Assembly: GCA_023231475.1 (NCBI GenBank)
Contig: JALJEE010001503.1
Span: 27,484 to 91,483, forward strand
DNA: 64,000 nucleotides
Source: Seison nebaliae
Taxonomy: Eukaryota > Rotifera > Pararotatoria > Seisonacea > Seisonidae
Reading direction: 5' to 3'
Below, piece after piece: positions 49,525 to 61,653 of the stretch (its first letter is position 1; each line of letters opens with the position of its first letter). Position numbers and translations under genes: made by a program. The notes under the pieces were generated by a model. That model saw only the letters and a program-made list of their open reading frames with translations. It was not told the origin of the DNA and ran no database searches.

Positions 49525-52070
49525 TTTCCTTTTTTTGAAAATAGAATTTTTCTTTCGTTTGAAAGTGAACCTTCAAAAAAATTAATTTTTTTGATCTTTG
49601 AACACTTCTTCTCCCGTTCAATTACGATGGAGTATCTCTCCCTATTGTTTATGGTGTTATTAGTGAACTGACAATTTTTCTTTCCTAATCTTTCTCCTTT
49701 CAGAAATGTAGAAGAAATAAAAATAAGAAATTGTTTACATTAATTGAAGCGTCATTGTTCATCCTTATCATCAACTTCTCCGTTTTCTTTCTCCTTCGTA
49801 CAAAAGAAAAACGGATCGAATATTAATTCCAAAATTCCCAATGTTTTCTTAACGTTCCCGAGACAGACGGGCTGGAGGAATGAAGTTGAAGGGGAGGAAG
49901 AAACTAATGAATTGAAGAGATAATTATTAATGAGAAAATCTGAGAAGGAGGAGAATATTATGAAGGACAATGTAAGAATGACAGATACTGATAATTCTCT
50001 TATTATTATTATTATTATTTCTCTCTCTCTCTCTTCACATTAACTCAACGTGTTACCTTGTTAACGTACATTTCGATTCGATCACTTATTTTTTTTTCAA
50101 CAATTTAAAATTCTTCAAATAAATCATTTATTACCAAATAAGAGAAAATAAATATTTTCTAATTATTCCCCCTCGAATTATCCTCGAATTAGACACCTTA
50201 TATAAATACAGAATGATAAAGTGAATAAAGGAAATTATTCATTGAAAAAGAAAAATTTAACAGTTCCATGAAAAATTTGAACGATGTGAAGAAATTATTA
50301 TTAATAATTTAAAAAATTTATCATTTACAATATCTTCCACTCCAACTAATTCGATTGGAATGTATTGGAAAGGAAAACAATAAAAAATAAAAGGTGGCAC
50401 ATACAAGACAGATAGAGGTTTTCGATCGCCAAAAACACAATTACATTATATAGAATTACTTTATTTATGTAAACATAATCTAATGTAATTTGAATAGATA
50501 AGAATCTTCAACCGATCATCCATAAACATAAACATAAATGCGAATGCATCACCATAAAGACATTAGAGAATATTCCTTTTTTTTTGCACTTCATTCTCAT
50601 CGCAAACCCACAATTCAATTCAATTCATGTATCTTCCAACGAGACATATGAGATAAGCATTTCGTTCAAAGAAATACATTAATTCAATATCATCTCCATC
50701 ATTCCAATGCATGTACAATGGGATGGCGTATACGAATAACATCATTATTATTACTCATTCTTAGACTTGTATTAAGAAATCTCAAACTAATTTGTATGTA
50801 GAGAGATTGAAGTGAGGAGGAGATTGATTCACACAATATACGCATTCCCAGCTTACTCTCATCATAAGAATTATATATAAACTACATAAGAGATGAATGT
50901 AATGTGACTAGACATGAGGAAAAGAAAGAGGAAAGGATTAACCATCTCCCCTCGAAATATAAACATGATAATGAAAATGAATTATTTTAATAGATAAATA
51001 TCTTTTATAAACGAAAATTAATTGTAAAAGTTACTGTCTTTATAGACATATTTATAGAAAAAGAAATTATTTGATAAATATTAAAATGATAAAGTGAATA
51101 GAGAAATTGTCGAGCGTATAACAAAACGGACAGAGAGAAAAATTAACTCTCTATCACATTTATCTCTTAACTGAAAGGGAGAAAAAGTATTAGTAAATAG
51201 TAAAAAATTCAAATTTTTTCTTCTTCAACTAATGTCTGAGATCGAACGATTTTCTCTTTGTCCAAAACCAACCACAACAAACATTTGGCTCAAGATTTGA
51301 CATAATTTCAGAATTATTTTCTTCGCCATTATCATTGGTCGATAACATGTGACTAAAAATCTACTAAACGTTGAACTTATAGTAACTATAATATAGTTTT
51401 TCATTTTGGGTAATAAGATTTAATAAGATAATTTTTTTAGAGATATTTTTATCGAAACGTTTCCAATATCTCTGCTGGTTGGGATGGGGCGTGTGCATTG
51501 TAGACATTGTAGTTTAAACTACATTCTTCCTCTCCCGAGGAGAGTAATGTAAGATAAACAGAAAAAATTCTTTTTGTCCATTGGATGGAAGTTTGTATGT
51601 TGTATGAAGTCTCTTCCATTCAATTCTCTTGAACTTCCTTTATCTTTTATTTTATCTATAAACAACACTTCATTCCTACAAATGTGAAGATCACACTTCC
51701 TCAAACTAGTTCAAATGTTGAAGTAAACTCGTGTCTATGTTAGAAAGATTGTGTTAATGATACACGATTAGTTGACCTGAAACTACTAAATCAAAAAAAA
51801 AAGAAAAATTGTTAAGAAAGCATCATGTATTCCTAAATTATTCTTTGCACAATCTTTATCTTGAGGGGAGAGAAATATAAACATTTTACTTCCATCGCCT
51901 CCATTAGTAAACTCTTCATCGACAAATTACTCGTGTGATGAATGGATGATTGAAAGAGTGATGAAAGAAGAAGAAATTTTTTCATTTATTCATTAAGAAA
52001 GAAGAAGAATGTCTGAAGAGTATTAAAATTAATAATTTTTTCAAAAATAAAATTTTCGTACGAATGCGAC
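49525..52070. other. 2.5-kb stretch without a recognisable gene
   Basis: AT-rich intergenic DNA upstream of RalGPS and downstream of calcineurin B. A compound ATT/CT microsatellite lies near 49998-50035. No coding exon, tRNA or transposon end was recognised. It may contain long UTRs or regulatory DNA of the minus-strand genes (inference). Confidence 0.5.
49998..50035. repeat. Compound (ATT)n(CT)n microsatellite
   Basis: About six TTA/ATT units are followed directly by a CT run of about six units, in non-coding DNA. Confidence 0.8.
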
Positions 52071-52592
52071 CTATATCTGGATGCTCATCGACTCTTCTAA
52101 ATTATCACGTAACGATTCTCCAACGACAGCAACGAATTCCTCGAATGAGATCATTCCATCTCCATCTTTGTCTGCATTGATAATCGTTTTGTCTACGATT
52201 TGTTGTAGTTGTGCGTCTTTCAAATTCGATCCAACCATCATTTTCAAGACCTGGAACAATTCGCCATTGCCAATGAATCCGTCTTTGTCCATATCATAAA
52301 TTTTGAATGCGAATCTCAATTTATCCATTTTGTCTCCTTTCACACTGAACAAGGAGACACCTTCAATGAATTCTTTAAAATCAACTTCGCCATTTCCATC
52401 AGCGTCGAATATATCGATCACTCTCGATACTAACGGATTATCGCTCAGTTCAGGTATAGCCAGAAATTCCTCACACGACAATGCTCCACTTTGATCTTTG
52501 TCCATCTTCTGGAAACGTCTACCAAGTCGACGGATTTCATCAGGTTCGAAATGGTTACACAACTCGACAGGAATTGATTGATCGGCTCCCAT
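52071..52592 (-). CDS. CANB: Calcineurin B (regulatory subunit of protein phosphatase 2B)
   Basis: A single exon of 173 residues from the ATG at 52592. This start gives Met-Gly-Ala, so Gly2 can be myristoylated as in the family. An in-frame ATG 17 codons upstream (52643) would block that and is less likely. Four EF-hands are clear: [12 protein letters not shown] (loop 1), [12 protein letters not shown] (loop 2), [12 protein letters not shown] (loop 3) and DADGNG-like [14 protein letters not shown] (loop 4). Between them lie [20 protein letters not shown] and [14 protein letters not shown], nearly identical to animal calcineurin B. It binds Ca2+ and holds calcineurin A active. The last residues ([16 protein letters not shown]) differ from the usual short tail. 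No intron interrupts the gene. Confidence 0.95.
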   Translation of the reverse strand: MGADQSIPVELCNHFEPDEIRRLGRRFQKMDKDQSGALSCEEFLAIPELSDNPLVSRVIDIFDADGNGEVDFKEFIEGVSLFSVKGDKMDKLRFAFKIYDMDKDGFIGNGELFQVLKMMVGSNLKDAQLQQIVDKTIINADKDGDGMISFEEFVAVVGESLRDNLEESMSIQI

Positions 52593-53128
52593 TCTGTTAA
52601 GAATTTCAAAGTGAAATAATAAGATGTTTCGAAAGGAAATCAATAGGAATTAGAAAATGAATGAAATTCGACTTCTATTTTTTACTCGAATTTTTTTTTA
52701 ACTTGTCCTATTTCATCTAATTGTGTGTTGGTCGAAAAGAAATATTTTTATTTCCGACTAAAGCATCTTAAAATCCTCTTATTTTCTAATTCAATTCAAT
52801 GCCAAGTAGGTCGATTAGCCAATTTAATTTCCCCTACAATTTCCGACCGATCGACACACAAAATAAAAAAAACTTACCTAAAATTTTCCCACAACAAATT
52901 TTTCGAGACACAACTCCCAACTGACGGAATATTTGCTCCAATCAACATGACAATTATTTACATGATTAACTTGATACGTATGTGTTAAAATCAGAGAAAG
53001 AAGACAATCATTTTTTATTCGTCCGATAATCGTAAATTGATATTGTGGAAATGAGGAAAGAATGAGTCAAATAGTTTACTGTCAAATAGTTTACAGTCAA
53101 ATAACAATTACAAAAGAGAAATAATAAG
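52593..53128. other. Intergenic region between calcineurin B and LRRCC1
   Basis: About 540 bp. It contains the probable 5' UTR and promoter of calcineurin B and the 3' flank of LRRCC1. An AG-flanked 5' UTR intron could exist near 52860, but nothing decides it. Confidence 0.45.
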
Positions 53129-56100
53129 TTAAGTTAATTCTTTTAAATTTTTTATCAAATTTCTAATTTTCTCTTCGAATTCCTTCTTGTCTTTTTCCTT
53201 CTCACACAATATTTCTTTCATCTCGTCTTCCAACTTCTCCTTTTCTTCCTTTTGCATTCTAACCAAATTTCCCATGTCGTTCGAATGTTTCCTTTCACAT
53301 TCCATTAATTGATCTCTGCAATTCCATCAAATGACAATTTCAGATAGAAACGATGAACAATTAACCTGCATTCATTATCAATCGAATTTAATTGACTCTT
53401 CAAATTCTCCTTTTCCTCCAACAACATCTTCTCTTTCGACGTCCATTTATCTTTTAAAAGCGAAATTCGAGAATCTGAAAAAAATAATTTAAAAATTTCA
53501 AATTTCATATATCAAATTTCAAATTAACGTAATCCAGATATCATTTCTGATTTGGTCTTCCATTCCTCATTCATTTTTTCTTCTTTCTCTTTCCATTCAT
53601 CTAATTGTTCGTTGAGTTGAACAATCTCATTTTTCAACAAATCTTTTCTTTCCTTCAAATGTTCTATAACGTCTTTATTTTGATTTAATTCGAATGTGAA
53701 ATCATCACATTTTTTCATTAATCGTCTTTCTTTATCTAATGATTCCATTTGTATCCTCTTCACCATATCATCTCGTTCCATTAACGATTCTTTCAATTTA
53801 TTAATCGATTTAATTTGTTCTCCTAATTGTTTCCTGGTGAGATGATGAGATTCTGTTTCGCGTGATAAATCACGTTTCAATCCTTCGATTTCTGCCTTCA
53901 TCGCTCCACGATCATGTGCTAAAGATGCGCCTTGTCTCGCTAATTCGCCACTCCAAATCTCCTTCTCTTTCACGAGTGCCTGATGTGCAGATTGAGAAGC
54001 GATTAAATCCGAACTCAATTTGATATTTTTCTCTTCCAACAAACTCAATTTCGTTTTCAGTTCACTTTGTTTTAACATTGCCTCCTCATATTTGGTGGTT
54101 AATTGGGAGGTGATCGATCGAGTTTCTTGACGACAATTCGAAGTTTCTTTCAATTTAATTTTCATATCTTTTATCACATCATTCAAATCATGAATAATTC
54201 GTTCACATTTCTCATTATCTTCTTTTAGTCGTCTCAATTCGATTCGATTTGCTTCATTCAAACTCTTCAATTCTTCTACTTCTTTCTCTTTCATCTGATA
54301 TCGATCCTCCTCTATTTGAAGAGCTAAACGAAATTCATTTTCGAGTGATTGATATTCATAATCTTTTCCATCTAAACGTCGTTGCAATTCGTCCGTTTGT
54401 CGGAGGAAGGAATCTTGAAGAATTTTTTTCTCTTCTTCAAATATCGACGTGATGGACGTTGGGCCTAATTTACTCAATTCTTCATTTTTTTTCAAACGTC
54501 TTTCCAATTCTTCTATTTTGAATTTATAATCACTTTCTAATTGTTGTTGTTCGAGTTTGTAGGAATTGAGTCGATCTTTCCATCGATCAATATCATCATC
54601 TTTTTTTCTCAATTGTTTATCGATTTTCACCGTCGCCTCTCTCAAACATTCTCGTTTTCTTTCTCGATCCAATTCTAATGATTCAGTATAATCTTTCAAT
54701 TTATTTAAATCTTTTAATAATTCTTTTTCTTTATTTTTCCTTTTATCAATCTCATTTTTTGAAAATATTTCATTCTCTTTCAATCGAGACATTTCGTACT
54801 TCAACTCGTTGAGACATTTGTCGAGAAACGTCGTACGATTCTGTTCTCGTTCAAGTGCCACTTTCAAACGATTCAACGAATTCATCGTCATCATTTCCAT
54901 CTGTTGATTCGACACATTCTCATTTATCACTTTATCGATTTTCCTCTTCAACTCATCAATCGTCGTCTGAAGATGTTTCTTTTCACGTCTCTCATTCTCA
55001 TAATCATTTAATAAATTCTAAAAAAAATAAAAATATTTTTTAAATTTTTTCAAAATCTTCAAAATTTATTCAACTTTATAATTTTCGTCATTTGCTATTT
55101 TCGATTTTATTGTCATCGATAACGGTTCTTCAATCACTATCGAATTCGTTGTTGATTCATTCACATGTTTATTTAAATTATTTTCACAATTCTTCGATAG
55201 TTTTTTATCACTTAATTCATTCAATTCATTCATGATTATTTTCGTTTCATTTTGACGTACTTGTTGTTCGTTGATAATTCTCAATAAATCTTTTATAACG
55301 GCTTGTCCAAATTGACAATTATCTTCCATTTTATTACCCGTATCGATATTTAATAAATTCATATAATATTCTTCCATATTTTTTGGCTTATCATTATTCT
55401 TTTTATTTTCACTCTTCCAATTCTCGTTATTGATTTCCGTCGGTGATGGTTTTTTGACGGTTGATGATGAAACAATAGGATAATCAGCACAATCGAAATC
55501 ATTCGATATTAAATCGATATCTAATTCATTTACATCATTATTGAAATTGATTGAGACATTTTTATTATATTTATCATATTCGTCGATCGTTAACAGGAAG
55601 GACATCACTCGAAATAGAGTCGATCGATATGATAAATCATTTAAACATAACGGATTCTCACTCACCGATAAATGACGTAAACTTTTTATCTCCTTCAAAT
55701 TTTTTATCAAATCGATCATTTGTCGAATTCGATTGTTGTGGAGGAGAATCGTTTCTAATTGTCGTCCATCATAATCGGAGAATCCTGTCAAATTGTCGAT
55801 CATATTGTGAGAAAGATTCACCATTTTCAACCGTTTCAAACTCTTAATTCCATTGACATTCTTCAAGAAATTACCGGATAAATTTAACTCAATTAAATTC
55901 CTCAATTGATCCACATTTTCCATTTTTCTTATACAATTCGAAGAGAGATTTAATCGCTCCAAATCATCACAATTTTCTAATCCTTCAATTCTCTCAATAA
56001 AATTACTATGTAGATTGAGAGTTGTCACATTCTCATCAATATTCTTTATCGATTTTATCGATTTAATATTATTATTAATTCTTGTTATATTTTCATTACT

Positions 56101-56151
56101 CATTTTGTGTCTGATAATTTGTGAGAAATAATAAATTTTTTCATTGATCAA
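53129..56151 (-). CDS. LRRCC1: LRRCC1/CLERC-like leucine-rich repeat and coiled-coil centriole protein
   Basis: Four exons in phase: 56151-55075, 55017-53529, 53474-53366 and 53315-53129, about 953 residues (or 937 from the second Met at 56103). Residues about 35-190 hold SDS22-like leucine-rich repeats: VTTLNLHSNFIERIEGLEN, LERLNLSSNCIRKMENVDQL, LIELNLSGNFLKNVNGIKSL and LETILLHNNRIRQM. A cap and a Ser/Asn-rich linker follow. From about residue 285 nearly everything is coiled coil (Glu/Lys/Leu heptads), ending KIRNLIKNLKELT. The LRR-then-coil order and sequence pattern match LRRCC1, a protein of centrosomes and the distal lumen of centrioles needed for ciliogenesis in vertebrates. The human protein is similar in length (about 1030). 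Other LRR-coil proteins such as CEP97 are less alike. Confidence 0.78.
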
Positions 56152-56802
56152 TTTGACTTTTCGAGATATTCGTGTACTTTCCCACTATGTCAAATTCAAG
56201 TGGTTACTATAGTGTGGGTCAAAGATTGAAGATGTTCCCTCACAAGACGTCTTTATGTACATACTACAGAAATGATTCTAATACAAAGCTCAATCTCAAA
56301 ATTTCCTCTTTTTCAAATGTCATTAATTTGCAACATCAACTATAATTGAACTTTGTTCAATATTGGAAATCGTATTTAACGTTATCTAATCATTTAACAC
56401 AATAATTAACATTTAAAACTTGATAATTTAAATAGTCTCCATTATACTTATGTTTTAAATATTTTTTTGATTTATTTTGAATTGTAATATAATATTCGTC
56501 CTAAACTCAACATTTATCATTAATGTTCATCATAAGAACAATTGTCAAATTAATTTCTCCATTTTTATCGAATTAATATTATCTCATCTTATTATCATGA
56601 TAAGTTCATAGTAAGTGTGAGATGAGAATGAGATGTTAATTTAATAAAAATAAATTGAAACGAGTTGAAAGAGAAATAAATATTTTTGGAGAAATTTCTC
56701 TCTGTATCTGTTAATGAGTGCGTAATTTGGAGAAATGAATTAAATTCTGTTAAATTCCAAACGAAACTTCTAAAAAAAAAGGAAATAAACATTCTATGAA
56801 CG
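56152..56802. other. Intergenic region between LRRCC1 and DCAF6
   Basis: About 650 bp without a supported exon. It holds the LRRCC1 upstream region and the 3' flank of DCAF6. Confidence 0.5.
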
Positions 56803-59800
56803 TCATTCTTGATTTTCATCATCATCAGCATTCCTTTCATTTGCAGGTGGAGCGTTTCTCGAATTCATCTCATGTTGTTGTCCAATGACGTACAACATCA
56901 TTCGTAACATGTTTGGAGGGAAACTGCGATGAGGTTGAGACATCGAGCACATATTTCGTTTGATTATCGCTAAAATTTTCTTCTCTTCCTCTTCAATTAA
57001 CATCTCGTTCATTGTTAGATTAGTTGGTTCCCTTTCTTTTGATGGGAAATTGATATTTTCACAATTCTGATCTTTAATTTTCTCATTCATCGCCGTCCAA
57101 ATGTAATAGACAGTTTCTATTCCACTAGAACAAAGAACTGAAAGAAAAATATTTAAAAAAAAAATGAAATATTTTCAAATCGAACATGGCAATGTTGGAT
57201 GTGGTTGAATACAATTGACCACATGTACATCTCCATTTACCGTCTTAATAATTCGACCGTCAGTTTTTCTCCAAAAAAATATTCTTCCACAATCACTTCC
57301 TCCAACAACGAAATTATTTCCCCAGAAATGAACTTCTTTTATCTGAATTATTTAAAATAAAAATGAATTTATTTTCAAAATTTAAAAATCGAACCATCGT
57401 CCTCATATTTCGATGGCCGTAAAATTTTTTTATTAATTTCATTCTTCCGATATTATCGAACGAACATTCCTCCAGACGTTTAAGAGATGAAGTTGATTTT
57501 GATAATCGTCCTAAAACTTTATCGGAATCTAATGTTCGTTGTGGTTTCCCTCGATAATTGAGAAGATTTTTCCAATTTAATAAATGAATTTTTCCCGATG
57601 AGAATGATACCAATAACTCATCATGATTATCACGTTCACCAGGTAAATTTAAATTTTGTGAATTCTCTGAAAATCGAACACAGGTCGCACGATGAACTCC
57701 TTCGCCTATTGATAAATAATCGGCATCATCATCATCTTCTTCATCTTCGTCGTCATCATCCAAATTCAAATTATGTAATGGTACTGGCCGATGATAATAG
57801 ACATCTGAATTTACTAAACTATCTCGATTAAATACCATCGGATCATAACTATGTTCCGATGATGAATCGGATGTTGATGATGGTCTTAATATCGAACTCG
57901 AATGGGTTGAGGCAGAAGACAAACCAGAAATGGTCCTTTCCCGTTGTGGAAATGATGCAAAATTCGCATATTCTGATGAAGTGGATCGTTCTCGATGAGG
58001 AAATGGTGAATAATTCCTATAGTCCGGTGAAGTTGATTGTTCTCGTTCTTCTTCTAATCTCTCATCATATGTATCTTGAGGAGGTGATTGACGAATATTT
58101 ATTTCAAATTGTTCGTTATCTTCCATCGAATGGATACTCACATCGTTATCCACTTCTAGTGTATTTTGTTGACCGATATCAGTTTCTAATGTTAATTGTT
58201 GGCTTATATCAGTCTCTAATGTGATTTGTTCATTCAAATTTTGATTTTCATCAATTCTCTTATTTTCATTTCGAGTTGTCAACGAATCAGTCGCTGACCA
58301 ATATGAATCTTCTTCTTCACATTGCATGTCATTTTTATTCGTCATTTCCATATCTGTATTATCCCTTTCCGTTAAAGGATTATCGTCATTAGTCACAATC
58401 ACATCGGTTGTTTGACTGACATCCGTCATGGGTCGATCAGATGGTAAATCATCTAAACTATCACTAGTCAATCTCATATAATTAGGAATGGGATAAAGTG
58501 AATGGAAATCTTCACAATCCATATCAGATTCGTCACCATCTTCTGGATTGTTTGGAGTGGATGAAGAAGTGATATTGACAGGATCGGTATTTGTGAGGAA
58601 ATTATGACGATTTTCTTCTTGGGAATTGCATGAGATGTCCGATCGGGGAGAGACGTTTGTATCAACAAACATTTCTTCATTCATCATTTCCACTCGTTGT
58701 TTTTTCGCTTCACTCGATTGTTCTTCTGATTTCTTTTTTTCAAATGATATTTCACTTTTCTCCATATTTTCTTTCTCGTCATCTTTTCTCACTTTCTCAC
58801 CAGGACGATAAATCGCTACTAGACCATATGTGGCATCTTTTTTTTGAATGGACCAATCATTTATCCAATTATTCGCTTGGACATTGGATGTTGATCGTCC
58901 CAACATTCGTCGATCATAAATCCGTATTGATGGATCGGACGAACCGATGGCAATATATTGCGCTTCTAACGGATGAATACTAAATGTTGTCACTCCACAT
59001 TCCGCTTCCAATAGAATATGACGACGACAACCATCACTTCGAACTAAACCATCTCTCGATTGTTCCTTAAAATTTTTTCGATCTATTTCATTTAAAATTT
59101 TCTCTTGAAGAAATATTGATTGATTGAGCCATTTCTCTTTGCCGAATTTCGATTTAATGTTTCTCTTTTTATTAATATACATCTCATCTAATTTCTCCAT
59201 TTCCACATCTTCGTCATCAACAAAATCTTTATATTCGTTAACGGCATAATGGAATTCTGCGAGACGTTCTTGTTTCCAAAAATCGCTATATTGATCTGAA
59301 ACTACTCGACGAATTCGACTATTCTCAACACAATCCAATTTGACACCTAAATCGATTTCTTCTTTCGACATATTTTTTTTCTTCTTCACATATGCGTCAC
59401 GGAATTGATAAAGAATTGAAAAAAATTTTTTATCAACTTCATCAACATTCCCATCATATTCTTCCATCAATTTCCATCTCAATTTATAAAACAAATTATT
59501 CTTTTTTGAATCATCCATTATTAATATTTTATTTAATTTCTTCCATTCATCACTTTGACTCATTATTTCTTTATTGGATAATTCATTTGAATTCTCTTCC
59601 TCCAATTGAATCTCAGAGAATATGGCAGCATTTTTTAATGTTGATCTTCTCACCACCGTATCTTCGAATACATCAAATCGATAACATAAACAACTACTTG
59701 TTTCTCTCATATCATATTCACGTACAGTTCCATCTCTTCCACATGCATAAAATAGAGAAGGAGTGGCTGATGATGTTGCCACTTCGAATCCTCCCTCCAT

Positions 59801-60421
59801 TGTCAAACAGAAGAATGGAGAGAAACTTTGAAATTGTTCCTTCTTCATTCTCCTAGTATCATGACGTCCATCACCATTTAATGTCGATGACGAATATTCT
59901 TGTGCTAATTGGAGATCAGTCAAACAAATCATTCCATCAGCTGATAAAGAGACACAATTCTCTTCATTATATGGGAAGAATTTCGCACTGAAAATATTCG
60001 TATGATGTGGCGTCTTCACATTAAATCGACATTTATTCAACCAAACATCCGTCACTACTAAACGTTGATCATCGGAACCAGAGAGAATATATCTTCCATC
60101 CGAATTCCATGAAACGGTATTGACACAACCGTTATGAACTTGGATAGAATTTTGACGGGCAAATCGTCTTACTAAATCTTCATCATCTTTAATGATGTTT
60201 GATAAATTCAAATTGAAATTATTCGAATCGTTCAATCTCTTCAATTTTTTCGGCTGAATTCGATCGAATTCATTCGATATATATCTCGTACGTCTCATTC
60301 CATCCCAATAACAGAAAGGTAATTCTTTTGGTGATTCCTCGTCTTCCGTATAATGGAAGATCTTCCCTCTCACTCCCAAATTGACATGCTGTGGCACGTC
60401 ACCAATCTCGTTTTCAATCAT
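56803..60421 (-). CDS. DCAF6: DCAF6-like WD-repeat substrate receptor of CUL4-DDB1 ubiquitin ligase
   Basis: Three exons in phase: 60421-57395, 57342-57186 and 57137-56803, about 1172 residues. The N-terminal WD repeats begin after LVRRFARQNSIQVHNGCVNT and VSWNSDGRYILSGSDDQRLV, then HTNIFSAKFFPYNEENCVSL and SADGMICLTDL. Later blades include ECGVTTFSIHPLEAQYIAIG with SSDPSIRIYDRRML. The C-terminal blades (NMRTMVIKEVHFWGNNFVVG, SDCGRIFFWRKTDG, HVVNCIQPHPTLP) match human DCAF6/NRIP, including the 'LASSGIDYDIKIW'-type strand, here FLCSSGIETVYYIW. The helical end (MNEMLIEEEEKK, PPNMLRMML) is also family-like. A long acidic, Ser-rich insert with two short repeat families lies between the two WD halves. 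The protein recruits targets to CUL4-DDB1. NRIP also binds nuclear receptors (family knowledge). Confidence 0.88.
57940..58050 (-). repeat. Tandem Ser/Tyr/Arg repeat in the DCAF6 insert
   Basis: Three related units of about 48 bp encode variants of 'STSPDYRNYSPFPHRER', 'STSSEYANFASFPQRER' and 'TISG'. The second unit is the clearest copy and the third is cut short. Confidence 0.65.
58150..58232 (-). repeat. Three 30-bp tandem units in the DCAF6 insert
   Basis: The units encode ITLETDISQQ, LTLETDIGQQ and NTLEVDN-type sequences. They are close in length and spacing but have diverged at several bases. Confidence 0.75.
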
Positions 60422-61653
60422 TGTGTCCCAATCTCAATCTCCTCTAATAACAACAAACAAATAGAAAGAATTAGAGAACTTCGAATGTTAAACTAAATTT
60501 AAACATATTAAAAAGATTTTTCTTTTAAATTTACAAAAAATTCTTTGAAAAAATTCTAATTGTAAGGGAAGAATGTTACATGTGCAATTTGAATTCACCT
60601 TCCCAAACACAACGAACATAGAAAATGTTTTTATTCCGCTATTATTTCTTATTTATATATTAATCATTTTCTTATGTATCCCAATTATTAACAGAGCTAA
60701 CTATTCTATCTTTAACATCCTCCTACCATCCACCTTCCAATGAATAATCTACATAGTTTTTTTCTAATTCGATCCCAATAATATTTTTAATCGAATCAAG
60801 ATCTTTTGTTATTATTGTCGGTCATTACGTCGATTCATTTATAAGTACACATATAATTCAACAACTCTTTTCTTATTATTCGATCAATCTTATTAATTGG
60901 AGAATTTTCATTAGCAGATGAAATAGACTCATTTTCTAAGGAATCATTCCTTTCTACAAATTTCTATCGTGTCTTCGTATAATCAATTTTATTATTAAAT
61001 GATTAATCAATGTAAATCAATGTAATATGAATAAATGATACATAAAAAATGACGGAATAATACTGTAAAACGGTTGTATAAATAAAAACTGAAATCAAAT
61101 TTATTTTCGATAAATCCGGATATATGTTAATTTTAGAGTATAATATTTAATTTTATGATCAGTTTAATTCACAATTAATTGTCAGATTTATCTGAGTTTT
61201 TAGAGTTCATTATACAACTTCATCTTAAATTTTATTTAGACCTATCAAAAATAAAATGTTTATAATATATCGATTATATTTTTTCTAAAACTAGATATAT
61301 TTTTGATAAATCCGAATAAGGATCTTGGGATAAATCTTGGGATCTCTCCTAATTTATAGTCGTGTAGAATGAAATCTATAAAACATGCTCTAATTGTCGA
61401 TCCTTCTAATTCTTCTTAAGATTCTATTGAAATTTTTTAAGTTTGCTTTTAATAAAATTAAAAAATTCAAATTTAATAAATATTCAAATATTAATGTTTT
61501 TCTTATACTAAAAAAAAATTTTGAAAATTAAACGATATTTAATTCATTGAATTAATAAAATTACAACATTATTAACAATTTACACAGAACAAGAAAGATT
61601 TTTGTTATAGAATTAAGATAAAATTTTAAATTAAATGAAGAAACTTATTAAAT
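60422..61653. other. Intergenic region between DCAF6 and primase large subunit
   Basis: About 1.2 kb of very AT-rich DNA. It contains the DCAF6 upstream region and the 3' flank of the primase gene. No gene or repeat family was recognised. Confidence 0.5.

Noticed and set aside
52593-52643. Upstream in-frame ATG for calcineurin B adding 17 residues
   Set aside because: It would remove the N-terminal Met-Gly needed for myristoylation, a near-universal feature of calcineurin B.
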